DNA of 64,000 bases from Lojkania enalia (Eukaryota; Ascomycota; Dothideomycetes; Pleosporales), in the NCBI GenBank assembly GCA_010094045.1, contig ML986611.1:292590-356589 (forward strand), written 5' to 3'. Below are positions 45,270 through 57,765 of this stretch, one piece after another (the stretch's first letter is position 1; each line of letters begins with the position of its first letter). Made by a program: the position numbers and the translations under genes. A model generated the notes under the pieces. That model saw nothing but the letters and a program-made list of their open reading frames with translations. It searched no databases and was not told the origin of the DNA.

Positions 45270-46985
45270 AATCGGCTAATGTGCAAATGGCTTACACCAG
45301 AATTTAGTCTGATTACTGGTCATTTAAAACACTTCAAGGGCTATAAAATCTTAGCTGACGATATACAAGGCCATGTCTTGTGCATTAAGTTAGTTAAAAG
45401 GTTTCTGAAAGGGATATTTTACCTGGATTTCTGGTCATATAGTGAACCTGTGATGGCAGTTGGTATCCCGCTTGGGGCATCCCAAGTAGAATCTTTTGGT
45501 CTAGCTAAACACCAAGAGGTCTTTGGAAAACTTCATGTCTTGGTCGGCGAGCCAAGCCTGCTCACGACTGATGAATTTACGTAGAAGACGTGGCGACAGT
45601 CTTTCAATATTAGATTCAACGAAGGTTATTTAATAGGATTATCACCAGTAAAAGCCAACGAGATCGCACAGTTCCATAGGTAGCTCGGAAAGCATCCATG
45701 CAACGATGAGATATCCAACTTGAGGAGCTTGTACTGTAGATAAATTTTAACGTAATCGGTATGATGCTCCGTAAGTTCTTATTATGAGGACTACTCGGCT
45801 GTAATATCAAACAACGAAGAATCGGATGGCACCAGCATTTTGGACCTAGCTAGATTGCACTTCCTTGGAAGTCTCGTTTGATTCTTTCAAAAGATATTTA
45901 ACTATTCAACTAACTGTAGAATGGTACTGTAGCTAGACTTTAAACCGCTATATCTATGCTCATATCCGCAGACAAATCGCCGAACATTCCAGGGAAAGAG
46001 AACTTCACGTATCGCGTGAGAATTCCAGATCAGTTCTCTCGCTCGTAATTGATCAATACTTTGAAGAACGTTGTGGTGGGGGGGATTGAGGCATCTCGAG
46101 CATTATTCGAGAGGCTCATCACTCTCCAAATGCAACTGTTACTATTTTTGGGACACAATACGATTAGTAGTATCTTGCTATTCTACTTCTACATGCTTAC
46201 TATGCACCTAATCGTACTTCCTCATGTCCGTACTGAACATAATCAAGTATTTGGGAGCAATGTTTATGGGATACAAGAAATGATGCCTATCAAGCAGCAT
46301 CAATTGCTGAGGCAAGTATTGATGTATTGAAGGAGGGTAAGTGGCCTGCCTGGCCAGAGGCTGGCAGTGGCGAGACTATATAGGCCCGTAAAAACAGGCC
46401 AACTATAATAAGGATAGTAGAAACACGTGACAAGAGATCACTTCGTAAGATCTGACTGTTCTGAATTAGCTCCCTACATGAATGCTGTCATCAAGGGGGC
46501 TCTACGTTTTCATGCAACTACCGCGTCCGTGCGGTTTGGGCGATTAGGTATCGATATTATCGGTGGAAAGGACTATAGATATCTGACGGGAAGTTGTAAT
46601 GCCTGGGTGCTAGGAATATGTCTTCATCTCAATCTTCAAGTTTGGAAGGACACAGAAGCTTTTATTCCAGATAGATGGCTTGCAGGGCCTCAGGACCCGC
46701 TTTACATAGTTGAAGGCGCTTGGAGAGCGATTAAAGTTGGTTTATGAAACTTCATTAGGGCAGCCATTAACCCCTGTTAAACTTCGAACGGCTCTAGTAA
46801 TGACGATGCGGGAGTTCAACATCACCCTGGAATATGAAGACTGTGACGATAAGCACCTACGGAAAGGCATAAATATGGTCAATGGCGATCGTATCGACTA
46901 CGCTGAGAGAGGCGTTGTTGTGGGCACTTCGATGATAGTTAATATTGCTGAGTCAGTCTTCGTAGTTGCTAGGCAATGTACAAAT
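45270..46985 (+). pseudogene. Decayed cytochrome P450 (fungal CYP, secondary-metabolism type)
   Basis: Fragments in order on the plus strand: GIFYLDFWSYSEPVM near 45405-45450; the W(R/K)-type segment TWRQSFNIRFNEGYLIGLSPV near 45590 (cut at 20 residues, after one stop); PYMNAVIKGALRFHATTAS near 46470-46530 (K-helix, where the ExxR glutamate reads Gly); SCNAWVLGICLHLNLQVWK near 46590; and EAFIPDRWLAGPQDPLYIVE near 46650-46710 (PERF-type region). In the heme-binding loop, aligned to a family FGPRNCIGQ-type site, the sequence reads VYETSLGQPLTPVKLRTALV (about 46736-46795), so the thiolate Cys is lost and the frame has shifted. The fragments resemble fungal P450s of pigment and mycotoxin pathways; the substrate is unknown. 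Many stops make it non-functional. Confidence 0.82.
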
Positions 46986-48154
46986 GTGATTTAATTTATT
47001 CTGTGGTGAGAGGTGAATCTTGTCTCAGGGAGGGGGATGAAGAGCTGAACTGGTTGATTTAGGATGGCTAGCAGGCCGTATTTATGCAAATAAGAAAGGG
47101 TATATCAGCTGATATCCAGCATGATTTGATATCATGCGACGGTATCTGATACAACTTGCGACTGGATAACTTGCTCCCGTACGGTAGTAGGAAATCGTAC
47201 TCAGTAGACTCGCCAAATCCCTATCACATATTCAATTCTCCTCTCTTCCTTGAAGATCTATCCCTATCTTCAATTTAAATGCCTCGCTTTGTCCGGGTAT
47301 TTCCTAACTATTATCTATTAAAATAAAATTTCAAAATATACTATGGATAGTTCAACTAATACAAGCCAAGGAGGGTGGGGTTGATATTGCGGCTTCTCTC
47401 TGCATTAGGTTCTCTGTTTTTAGCCACTTCATGTAACGTTACGGCCTCATCGTCCACCTATCCGCGCATCGTGCTTAGGTTGGTAATCTGTGGGAAACAA
47501 GCAAACAGAGACTCTCTCTCTAGGATTGCAAAATTAATATGAGTGGTGTTTTCTAGGCTCAGGCGAGAATTCGTATCGGCATTGGGGGGTTACGCCTCTT
47601 TGCCGGATCTTAATGCTGGGGACTAGGGCAGCCCTGATGATAGAAAAAGCTCGAATAATCGTTCGGCTTTTGCCTCGTGATTATTGTAATTCAAATGAGA
47701 TGGAGTTTAGCGGATAGATTACTATGCAAAAATGTTTTTAGCGCCCTCGATAGTGACTGAACTAGCACATTAAGCTTGGCGATCTTCAATTTTGATTTCT
47801 TATCACTATGGAGTTGCCACTTAGATTGGCTCGTTGCTCCGGCGACATCCCATTCGGGTAACTTTTAGCCTTAGTAACGCTTATATTAGAAGGTTCGCAG
47901 CCTATTTCCTCTTAAGTCCCCGCAGTCTTGTTTCGTAGATCTTGAAAATCAATGCATCAACATGATTATATCTGCGACAAAAAATTTGTTGAGCATGCCG
48001 AGGCCTGCGGTTCTCAGAGGACCTGTTTATCTGAGTTTGTGGAATACCTAGGATTTATAAACTTGCTGGAGTTCGCTATCACTAGATACGCAGCCTTTTT
48101 CCTTACTATAACTATTACGAAGTAATATTGAGCTGAGTTTAGAATATCTTCAAA
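46986..48154. other. Gene-free region with a possible LTR scrap
   Basis: At 47095-47340 a stretch with nested inverted repeats (GATATCAGCTGATATC, then GATATCATGCG) followed by a long pyrimidine-rich run resembles the LTR of Copia-like elements. I cannot find a partner copy in the window. Nothing coding is recognised. Confidence 0.35.
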
Positions 48155-49381
48155 ACATAGCTTCCACGGCGGGCACCGTTTTTCTTACAGGTGCCAATGG
48201 CTTTGTTACTTGCTATATTCTCGCTGGTTTAATTAAGCGTAATTACCATGTCGTTGCGAGTGTTCGTTCCGAGAGGAAGGCTCAAGAAATCATCAGCGTT
48301 CACCCGTCTTGAGAGCCCAATATCACTTTCGCTTACATTCCAGACAACACAATCGACGGTGCATATGATGATACCTTTAGGATTGGAGATTTCGACTACA
48401 TTATTCACAATGCGAGTCCTCTGAACTTTGGTGCGAACGACATTTACGAGGAAATAATTCGACCGGCGATTGAAGGGGATGGCATCTGACATGTGTCATA
48501 TTTCACAACTGACGGTTCAAGCACTACGGGCCTCATATCATCGGCACATAAATTTGGTGGATTACAATGAAGCGCTTCGTTCTTCTTGGTAGTGCTGTTG
48601 TTGTACTTAACGAGTTTGAAGACATGACGAAGGCTGGGAAGCCTTATACAGAAGATGACTGGAATCCCGTAAGATTATTAAATACCGAAATAAGTTTCAC
48701 AGACTAATGAAAAGGATATCTAGGTCACCCCAGGATACGCAATCGAGAACAAAAACATCGTTGCAGGCTACAACGCGTCCGAGAAACTTGCCGAACAAGC
48801 GGCATGAAAATATGTCTGACAACAAACCGCAATTTGACTTAACAGTAATCAGTCCAGACATCATCATTGGCCCAATGTTGCAATATGTTCCCGGGCCAAA
48901 GAGCATCAATGAGACGAATATGTATGCTATTTACAATTTCCTTAACGACACGTATCAATCTATTGATTCAGTTCAATTCCCATTCTATCACTTCGTTCGT
49001 AGATACAAGATGGATATCGCGCGAATGAGATTCTTACGGGATTAGGTTGATGTACGCGACGTAGCTAATGCTCACATTCTCGCGCTCACAGGCCCTTCTG
49101 CGTCTAATAGGCGCATCATTCTGGTATCTGGGCTTATATCGCCGCAACTTGTGATTAACACTATCCGTCCGCATTTCCCGGAGCTCAAAGACAGAATTAT
49201 TGAAGGAAACTCAGAACAATTGCTTCCGTCAAATGTTGATCCGACGGGATGGGATACGACTAGAAGTTATGAGCTGTTTGGGGCCAAATGGGGGTATATT
49301 GGATTGGAAAAGAGTATCGCCGACACAGTGCAAAACATTTTGGAACACGAAAAGGCGTGGGGCGGGAATGCTTCGGACTAA
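48155..49381 (+). pseudogene. Decayed NAD(P)-dependent reductase, extended SDR (cinnamoyl-CoA/dihydroflavonol-reductase-like)
   Basis: One protein can be followed across frames: the dinucleotide-binding start AGTVFLTGANGFVTCYILAG near 48172, SVRSERKAQEIISVHPS near 48260, then DYIIHNASPLNFGANDIYEE near 48395 (cut at 20). The active-site region GYNASEKLAEQAA near 48766 follows; the family has YxxxK, here Tyr then Glu at the Lys position (48781-48783), and a stop follows it. FDLTVISPDIIIGPMLQYVP lies near 48835, and the C-terminal GWDTTRSYELFGAKWGYIGL near 49245-49300, ending EKAWGGNASD. Stops and frameshifts near 48312, 48487, 48570, 48808 and 49045 break it. Sequence quality is otherwise high, so it decayed recently relative to the P450. 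Confidence 0.85.
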
Positions 49382-50581
49382 GAGGATGTGCATGCAAAGG
49401 CAATCAAAAAAGGGTCGACTTGGTATCTACTGCGAAATGAATGGAAGCCGCATCCATTTGAATGAGAAAAACTGAGTTTCCGCATGCGTAAGGAGATAGC
49501 TCATTTCGAGCGAATCAATACATCGTTAATCTCTCTCACTCTTTCTGAAATGCCTGGAGAAGGGCAATGCCGTTGCTAACCTTAATTTACGCTTAAATTT
49601 AAGGTTTCGGCGTAGCCCAAGAAAGAGAATCACTAAAAATCCTGAATGCTTGTGATAAAAGATATAATTATAGAAGTGTGAGCATGATTCTTAGCGTCGT
49701 GACGTTGAAGCATGACTCCGCACTCGAAGCTCTTCGAACAAAGGGCGTAGGATGTAAATAGGATATATGATGAACTAGCCCGGAAGTGGAAGCTGGATAG
49801 TGTGTAAGTGACAAGCATTTTAGTGCTACAATCGACGAGAATTACATCGATTACCTAGTCGGGTAGACTCTAGAATCCAACGGTGAAGCTTGGGCGGATG
49901 CCGAAGCTTGACTGCATGGAAGGAATCTGCACGGAACATGTTCATTTGCTGGTATCGGGCTTACAGAGAGGGGGAAGGGGGGGAGGGGGGGGACCGAAGA
50001 CTATGCAAGTAGATGAGGTGGACGATAGACGAAGTGATTTCCAAAGTCTACCTATAGAGATGAAGAAAGACATGAGTAAATGGCTAAGCATAGTCGGTTT
50101 GAGATTAGCACGAGGCTGTTTGGCACATAGTTCGAGAGGATTAGCTACGAGAGCGGGATTGCTCTCTAGAGGCTTTGTCTGGGAAGAGGTCGGAAACTCT
50201 GCTAGGGTGCGAGGTTAATTAGCGAGTAGAATATATTGGGAATAAAGGCGCCAGAACAGCTAAAGATAAGCAAGGCAGCAATTCGTCCTAGCTGGAGCAT
50301 GCAAAGGGTTTCAGCTCGGGTGCCGGAGGAACAAATCGCAAGTCGCTGTTCCAGCTGGAGCCTTAGAAACAAGCTTCGCGGGCCGTGCGCGGCGATTTGG
50401 AACCGCCGTGAGCTCAGCCCTACCTGCTCGAGAGCCAACAACGATCTCTTCCTTCGTCCCCCCCCGTGAATACCTACTCTCACCTCTTCGTCTGTGCTAG
50501 CGATGACGCATACTGCAAATAGCCCTTTAGTATAGCTGCGTAGCCCTCCTACTCCCCGCCGCGGGGACCTCTCGGACCACA
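49382..50581. other. Intergenic region left of the Rab-GAP gene
   Basis: It should hold the promoter of the Rab-GAP gene at its right end. A G-rich run occurs at 49969-49993. Frames on both strands have no recognisable content. Confidence 0.5.
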
Positions 50582-53500
50582 ATGTTTAACCTCACCAATC
50601 TCGTGCAAAAGGCACAGCAGTTCATCGAGCCCGCCCTTCCTATTGCGGGACCCCCTACGCCTGACCGCAGACCTTCGAAAGCGACCCTCTTCCGCCATCA
50701 ATTTAGACTGCCCGACTCGCAGTCCCCGCTCCAGGAAATCACCGCCGAGCTCACCCTCTCCCCCCACCATTCGACGAGGGGCACGCCCGGCGATGGCACA
50801 TCTTCAGAAAAGGAGCGCGGCCAGGGTAACCACTACGTCGGCAAGCTGCACCTGAGCGAGAAGTTCCTTTGCTTCTCTACCCAGGCGTCTAGTTTCATAA
50901 ATTCTGCCAGCTTGAGCTCGTCGAGCAGCTTCACCGGCCAGACGCACGGAGCAGGCCCCGCCGGGAATGGTTTCACTCTGCCGTTGTGTGCAATCCGTCG
51001 GGTGGAGCGGCTGCATAGCCAAAGTTACATGTTTGCTCTGGCAATAACAACCTGGAATGGCTCTCCAGATCCGAAGTCGAAGAATGCAGCCCCTAGCGGT
51101 CAGAAGCTGACAATTCAGCTGGCCGGCAGCCGCCAACAATGCGAAAGATTCTGCGACGGGCTCAAGAAGGGCCTTCGGGAAGGCGTAAAGGATGTGGAAA
51201 ACCTGCGTTCCGTTGTTGCGGAGACGTACTCGGACTACCTGCTCACTGTTGACGCCGACGACAAGAAGGCAGGCGCCGGAGAAGGCACCAGGGAGAGGGA
51301 GCATCCGGATACTGGCCTTGGTATGGTGTTTAGATACCCTGGAAATGCTCGGAAGTTGAGGGATGCAACGAAAATAAGGCTATGGCGGGAATACTTGCGA
51401 GGTAAGCCAGCATCAACAACACTTGGAGCTTCGCGGACCCCGAGCTCATGGAATTACAGAAAATGGCCGGAGTGCTACGCTTATTCGCCAACCCACATTC
51501 CATAAACTTATACGTGTCGGCCTTCCAAACCGGTTGCGTGGTGAAATATGGGAGCTCACATCTGGATCATTCTTTTTGCGCCTGCAGAACCCTAATGAAT
51601 ATACCGAGACGCTAGCGAAATACTCAGGCAGGGAATCCCTGGCCATTGATGAGATAGAGAAGGATCTGAACAGGAGTTTGCCCGAGTACCCCGGGTTTCA
51701 GAGTGAAGAAGGCATTGGCAGGCTACGACGGGTTCTGACTGCCTACAGCTGGACGAACGAGTCGGTCGGCTATTGTCAAGCCATGAACATAGTGGTCGCA
51801 GCATTGCTGATGTATGCATAAACCTTTTCGTTCAAAATTAGGCTCTGCTAATTTACTTAGATATATGTCTGAATCGCAAGCGTTTTTCCTCCTTTCCGTA
51901 CTTTGCGATCGATTGCTCCCGGGGTACTATTCTACGACCATGTACGGCACTTTGCTAGATCAACGTGTCTTCGAGTCACTGGTAGAAAAAACCATGCCGA
52001 TATTGTGGGACCACCTCACCAAATCCGATGTTCAACTCTCCGTTGTCTCGCTGCCCTGGTTCCTCTCCCTCTACATCAACTCCATGCCTCTTATCTTCGC
52101 ATTTCGAGTATTGGACGTCTTCTTCCTCGAAGGCCCAAAAGTTCTGTTTCAAATCGGCCTCGCCATTCTTCGCATAAATGGTGAGGAGCTTCTCGATGCC
52201 ACTGATGATGGCACTTTCATCTCCGTCCTCAAATCGTACTTTGCAAGGTTAGACGAGTCCGCCCATCCCAAATCGGAAAACCCCAAGCTTCGGGCAGTAA
52301 CGAGGTTTCAAGAACTCATGGTAGTTGCATTCAAGGAGTTCGCCGGTATCACACAGAACACGATCTCGGAGCAACGGTCGAAGCACAAAGATGCGGTTCT
52401 TGCTAACATCGAGAGTTTCACCAAGCGTACTTCGATCCGGAATCTTGGACCGGAGAGCAAAAAGTTAAGTTTGAATGATCTAGGATATCTTTACGATCGG
52501 TTCTACGCTGTTCTATACGAGCGACAAGAACGTGCTGAGCTTATCCAGCAAGAAGCGGATAGGAAGGCAAAAGCTGGTAGATCAAGAGCGACTGAAATCG
52601 TAACTGGATTCTCCGGTAACAACGTTGAAAGAGGGAGGGTTGCACTTGGTCCTAGCCCGACACAAATGGACTATGACGCTTTTAGAGAATTTCTTGCCGG
52701 TACGTGTCATATCAGCACGGAGCCACTAACTAGATTTCCTTCTCATGTTGCTACCAGGTATCGCAAAATGGGCAATCACGGATTCACCCAGCTCGCCCCC
52801 AGAGCGCTCCGGCTCACAGTCTCCGCATTCCTATTTTGGAAATAGCACTCGAAGTCGATTGCCAATATCGCCTTGGGGATCAGGCCCGGAACCCGCTGAT
52901 CACGAGTTCATGAGACGCTTGTTCCGGTGCTGGGATACAGACATGGCCGATTCCTTGTCCCTACAGAATGTTGTCACTGGCTTTGCGCACGTCAAAGGCA
53001 CCAAGGACATCATGTCAAATATTAGCTATTTCTTCGAATTGTACGATGATGACGGCGATGGAAGGGTTGATCGTGAGGGTATCTTGAGGATATCGGAAGC
53101 TCTTCTCTTCCTGTCAAGGAGGGGCGTCAATGACTCCACCAGCCCATCTCCATCTACGACCGATGCTCACTCTGGTGGAAGTCCAGAAAGAATCAACCGC
53201 GACGAGCAGTTCTTGAGTAGCGTATCTGCCTTCATTCGTCGTTGCTTTGAGTATGCTGATCCTGATCATCCTGCTAACCAAGCTAGCCAGGCCGTCGACA
53301 AAGCAAAGGCCGGCCTGGATAATTTTGCCATTGGCGCTGACGAGGACGACGATCTCATAGATTTCAAGTCTGAGCCCAACAGCCCAGTAGCTGAGCACAA
53401 ACATTCGAAGCATCCCCTTTCACCTGTCACGACAAACGTCGATCCTCTCACGGACGCAGACCTGCCAAGGAGAACTGAGAAAGCTAAAGCTGCTAATCTT

Positions 53501-54076
53501 GCACTCGATCCGAATAAGCCCCTCCATATTACTCTCCCAACGTTCCGGATGGTTATCCTAGCCGATGAGATGCTTGAACAGTTCTTCGAAGTGGGCTTTT
53601 CGTCCTCGTTCCGCCTGGCAGATGCTACTATGCCTTCAGCTACTAGCTCTTCGAACCTAACAACTTTCTCCAATGCAGGAAAGCAGGTTGCAGCGATGAC
53701 ATCCGGAATGGGGGGTGTGGTTGGGGGCGCAGGCGCAGGTATCGTCCCCCCAGGCAAAGGCCTTCGGGGCATGTTAGACAACATTGTCAGCGATGGCATG
53801 CGCGTCGCCGCAGAAGTCAGGCGGAGAATGGATGAGGCGCAAAAGGAGATGGATCGCGAAGCGCGGCACGGGCGAGATGACGAGGATGAGGAAGAGGAGC
53901 CGAGCGGTGCGAAGGATGCCGACTTGCTTGAAGGGGCTGAGACAGCGGATGTGGACACGACGAAAGGGACTGCGCCGGACTTGCTTGCACCTCCAGATGG
54001 GACTGGCGAAATCAAGCCGGCGCGCAATCGCAGCGCGAGTGATGCTAGTAGGAGAGTGCTTGAGTTTGAGCGGTAG
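50582..54076 (+). CDS. Rab GTPase-activating protein with GRAM, TBC and EF-hand regions (Gyp2/Mdr1-like)
   Basis: Join 50582-51401, 51460-51811, 51861-52699, 52758-54076: 1110 codons, 1109 residues; introns are GT-AG, 49-58 nt, with matching phases. A GRAM-like region lies near residues 78-200 ([18 protein letters not shown]). The TBC domain starts near 290 ([20 protein letters not shown]), with the Arg finger R345 ([11 protein letters not shown]) and Gln finger Q380 ([10 protein letters not shown]), so it should be catalytically active on a Rab/Ypt GTPase. An EF-hand-like loop [12 protein letters not shown] lies at 767-778, with Gly at position 12 where Glu or Asp is usual. The C-terminal ~300 residues are acidic and disordered. 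This order (GRAM-TBC-EF-hand) matches the TBC1D8/9 family and yeast Gyp2/Mdr1, which act on membranes of the endocytic and Golgi routes. Confidence 0.92.
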
Positions 54077-54545
54077 CTGCTTGTGTTTGTTTCTGGTGCT
54101 GGGCGCATTTTCTTAGTGGCTCGGGGCGGGTAATATCTGCTGGAGCTTGGATGGCGCTTTGTGGTTGATACTAGGGCGTGTGATGGTGTTGCATCGCCGT
54201 CATTCATGGCATCTTGTATTGGAATATAGAACTTGTTCCACAAGACACTGTCCTTGGTCTTTTGACAGACTTTTGGCACGAGGATCTGCTGTGCTGCGCG
54301 CTGATGCTCGACACTAGTTTCGCATGGAACGGGCAACGTTGGATGACGGCTGGGGCTAGTGCCGGCCCGTGCAAGCTTTCCCCGATGCTACCCCCGCGTC
54401 CCCAGGCTTGGATTGGGCATCGTGCATGAGCCGCGGCCCAATTCCGTCGTCAACCCCAGCCTCCAAATCCGGCTCTCCAAGCTCCTCCACGTGCTCACCA
54501 TGTATTCGTTTGCTCTGCGTCTTTTGATGTATTCCCCCAGGGAAA
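54077..54545. other. Short intergenic region
   Basis: It holds the 3' UTR of the Rab-GAP gene and the promoter of the acyl-CoA synthetase gene, both on plus. Nothing else is seen. Confidence 0.55.
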
Positions 54546-56646
54546 ATGCTTCGCACGCTGCGGCTTTGCTCACCTCCATCCCTTGCACGTCCACATAGCC
54601 TAGGACGTAGCTTCCTGACCCACGCATTCAGCGCGGGACCTACCGAGGTCAGCGGCTTGTATCCCACGCGATTGACGTCGCTGACATTTCCGACAGCCGC
54701 CGTTGTTGGAACAGACAGTGCCCGGGCACTTTGCTGGCGTTGTTCGGCAGTATGGAGACCGGGATGCGTGAGTATCTTCGGCGCAGATATACCATTCAGG
54801 CTCACCATTGACGCTTCTTTAGCGTCATATCCCACCACCAGCGAACCCGCCTGACGTACGACGCCCTCGACCGAGACTCCAATGCTTTGGCGCGAGGTTT
54901 GGTAGGACTTGGCGTAAAGAAGGGTGACAGAGTTGCCGTGTCGCTGGGAAACAACATCGAGTATGCTACAGTGGGTACGCACAATGGTGCTTGCGGCTGC
55001 GCAGCTAATCCTTAGAATACAAGACCACATACGCCCTATTCAAGCTGGGAGCAATATTAGTCCCCCTGAATCCTGCCTTCAATGCTCCCCAAGTCGTCTC
55101 CGCGCTCAATCACCTCACGGCCTCGCACCTCATAATCGGGGCCGAAACAAACCTCCCCAGAAAAGAGCCTCGATGCAACATCCCTCTGTTGATCAATATC
55201 GTGCCCAACCTTGCGGGGTCCCAACTCGAATCTGAGATTGTGCCGTCCTTAAAGAAGATCATAGCGGTGGACAACTCCTCGGGTAGATCAGATATAGACA
55301 GCCACAAGAGCATAACGAGATACAACGATGTGTTGGAAGACGGCGGCCAGGGTGTTGCCCTCCCAGATCAAAACCTAGATCCAGATGATATCGTAAATAT
55401 CCAATTCACGTCGGGCACTACTTCAATGCCAAAGGCAGCTTGCTTGTCTCATAGGTCGATATTAAACAATGGTAACAATATCGGGGATAGGATGCTCCTC
55501 ACCAGCAAGGATGTTGTTTGTTGCCCGCCGCCGCTGTTCCAGTATGTGCGCCATACTTGCTTTTCAATGCCTCGCAAGAACGGCTAACCAAGGTGCAGCT
55601 GTTTTGGTTGTATATTAGGATATATGGCGACCGCAACTCATGGCTCTTCCATCGTCTTCCCAGCCGAAGCGTTTAATCCCCTGGCTACCCTTGAGTCGGT
55701 CCGGGAATACAAGTGCACAGCCCTGTACGGCGTGCCCACCATGTTCGTCGCGGAACTAGAATTGCTAGCAAATGGCATCGTGCCATACAAAGGATTCGAG
55801 TACCTACGTACTGGCATAGCAGCAGGGTCATCCATTCCCTCTGAACTGATGCGAAAACTCCACAAAGTGCTAAACCTTACCGAACTAACTATATGCTATG
55901 GAATGACGGAGACCTCGCCGGTTAGTGCAATGACGACAACCGATGACCCCATCGAGAAGCGAATCGATAGTGTCGGCCGACTCCTCCCACATGTGAAAGC
56001 GAAAGTCGTGCATCCTGCGGATTGGTCGCGCATCCTGGACGTTGGCGAGCGCGGCGAGCTCGCTGTATCAGGGTACCTTGTCATGAAGGGATACTGGGAC
56101 GATGAAGAAAAGACGCGGCAAGTCCTCGTTCCTGACGAAGATGGTGTTCTGTGGATGCATACCGGGGACGAAGCATCTATGGATGAAGAAGGATATGTCA
56201 AGATTACTGGCCGCATAAAGGACTTGATTATCAAAGGAGGTGAGAACATCCACCCGTTGGAAGTTGAGAATTGTCTATTTGCGCATCCAGCAGTGAGCGA
56301 GATTAGTGTTGTGGGCTTGCCTGATGAAAGGTATGGGGAGGTTGTTGCGGCGTTCGTGGTTATACATGAAGGGGATAAGGGGAGAGTAAGCAAGGAGGAG
56401 ATTAGGGCGTGGGTTAAAAGTAAACTTAGCCATCACCTTGGTACGTTTATTGATTCTCAGCAGTTGCTGCCCTGATTTTTGCTATTCTTTGTGTGGTGGA
56501 TAGATACAGTAGTTGACATGTTTGTAGTGCCAAAATATGTCTTCTGGGTCGACAACTTTCCTAAGACGGCGAGTGGCAAGATCCAGAAGTATAGGTTGAA
56601 GGAGATGGGTATAGAGCTCTTGAGGGAGGGGAAGAGGCTGGATTGA
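54546..56646 (+). CDS. Acyl-CoA synthetase, AMP-binding (ANL) family, ACSF2-like
   Basis: Join 54546-54647, 54697-54767, 54823-54974, 55016-55541, 55599-56440, 56528-56646: 604 codons, 603 residues; all introns are GT-AG and phases agree. The first 30 residues ([20 protein letters not shown]) are Arg/Ser-rich without acids, like a mitochondrial presequence. Family motifs are the adenylation P-loop [11 protein letters not shown] (240-250), [10 protein letters not shown], the hinge motif [20 protein letters not shown], and the C-terminal lysine loop [13 protein letters not shown]. It activates a carboxylic or fatty acid with ATP and CoA through an acyl-AMP intermediate. In the P-loop, Ser replaces the usual second Gly (SGTTG to SGTTS). 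The substrate chain length cannot be read from the sequence. Confidence 0.92.
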
Positions 56647-57765
56647 AGTGAGTTGCAATGTGTAGTTAATAATACACTACTGAAGCAATTGGACAAGGTT
56701 GCAGGCGAGCCTTTTAGACCTGGCTGAGGTTCTACGTTGTCAATTGTTCGGTTCGGATCGATCTATTTAATTCCTATGCAAATGTGTTTGGTGTTATATT
56801 ACGCGTTCTCTGTGTCCAATATGAGACCAACCATTTGAGCCATCGAACAAGTGACAAGTTAACAGTCCTTTTTGTTCACGGTAGCCGCGGGAAGGAAAAA
56901 ATCTTATATGCTAATATACGCTGTACACTGATTCATATTCTCAAGATTGCTTTCTATTTAATCTGCTGTAGAAGCTCATAATATTGACTAATGTGGCAAT
57001 GCTATGATAGAGATATACATTTATCACATATTTTGTTAGCAGTTGAATAAATTCCTAAATCATTGAAACATTATAGCATCAGTCTAGGAAAGGATAAATC
57101 TAGCACAAGAACATGACGTAAATGAAGTGTTGACTAGTTCCGTGTCTGACAAAAACCACCTTCTAAATTCCACGCAAGAACGCACCGTAACGTTCCCATC
57201 TCTCTGAAGACAGGAGTAGAAGGGAAGCTAGGATAGATTACACTGAAAGAAGTGCTCATCCTCGAGCGGTTTTCTACGGTCAACGAATCCATGGTGCAAT
57301 TGAGATGCTAGCCTAGCAAACAATTCGCATGAAGTCCGTCCAATGTTGACGAAAACGAATAGCCAATGGTTTCAGTGGAAGTTCCCCTGAGTCTGTAAGT
57401 CATGTTTTCCCCTTCACAGCTTTGGGTTCCAGGAAATGGTCCGATTGTCGTCTATCTAAGTGTAGTAGCCACGCTTAAGTTTCCCCAGGTCACTCGAACC
57501 CTTAATATAATTTTCCTCCTTGTAGTGCTCCGAGCGACGTAATGGTACGAAAAGGTCCCAAATGCTTCGAAATTAAAATCCCGGGACTCCCCGAACCGTG
57601 CGGCATATGTATCGTCCCAGCTACCATCGTCCTTGATAGTTGCTTTGATAATCAGATCCTAATCAGCAACCGCTTCTGCTAGATACGTGTACAAATAGAG
57701 ACTAGCCTGGGAGGAGCAGCGGGTAAGAAACTTCGTTACGGGAGGCGGGAAATTTACTTGCCGTT
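56647..57765. other. Gene-free region before the AT-rich end
   Basis: After the synthetase 3' UTR the DNA is AT-rich and has no recognisable gene. A frame around 57540-57680 (MVRKGPKCFEIKIPGLPEPC) is coherent over about 45 codons but ends in stops, and may belong with the decayed gene that follows. Confidence 0.4.

Noticed and set aside
53266..54336. 356-codon minus-strand open frame
   Set aside because: Antisense of the Rab-GAP C-terminal coding region, Ser/Ala/Pro-biased, no motif.
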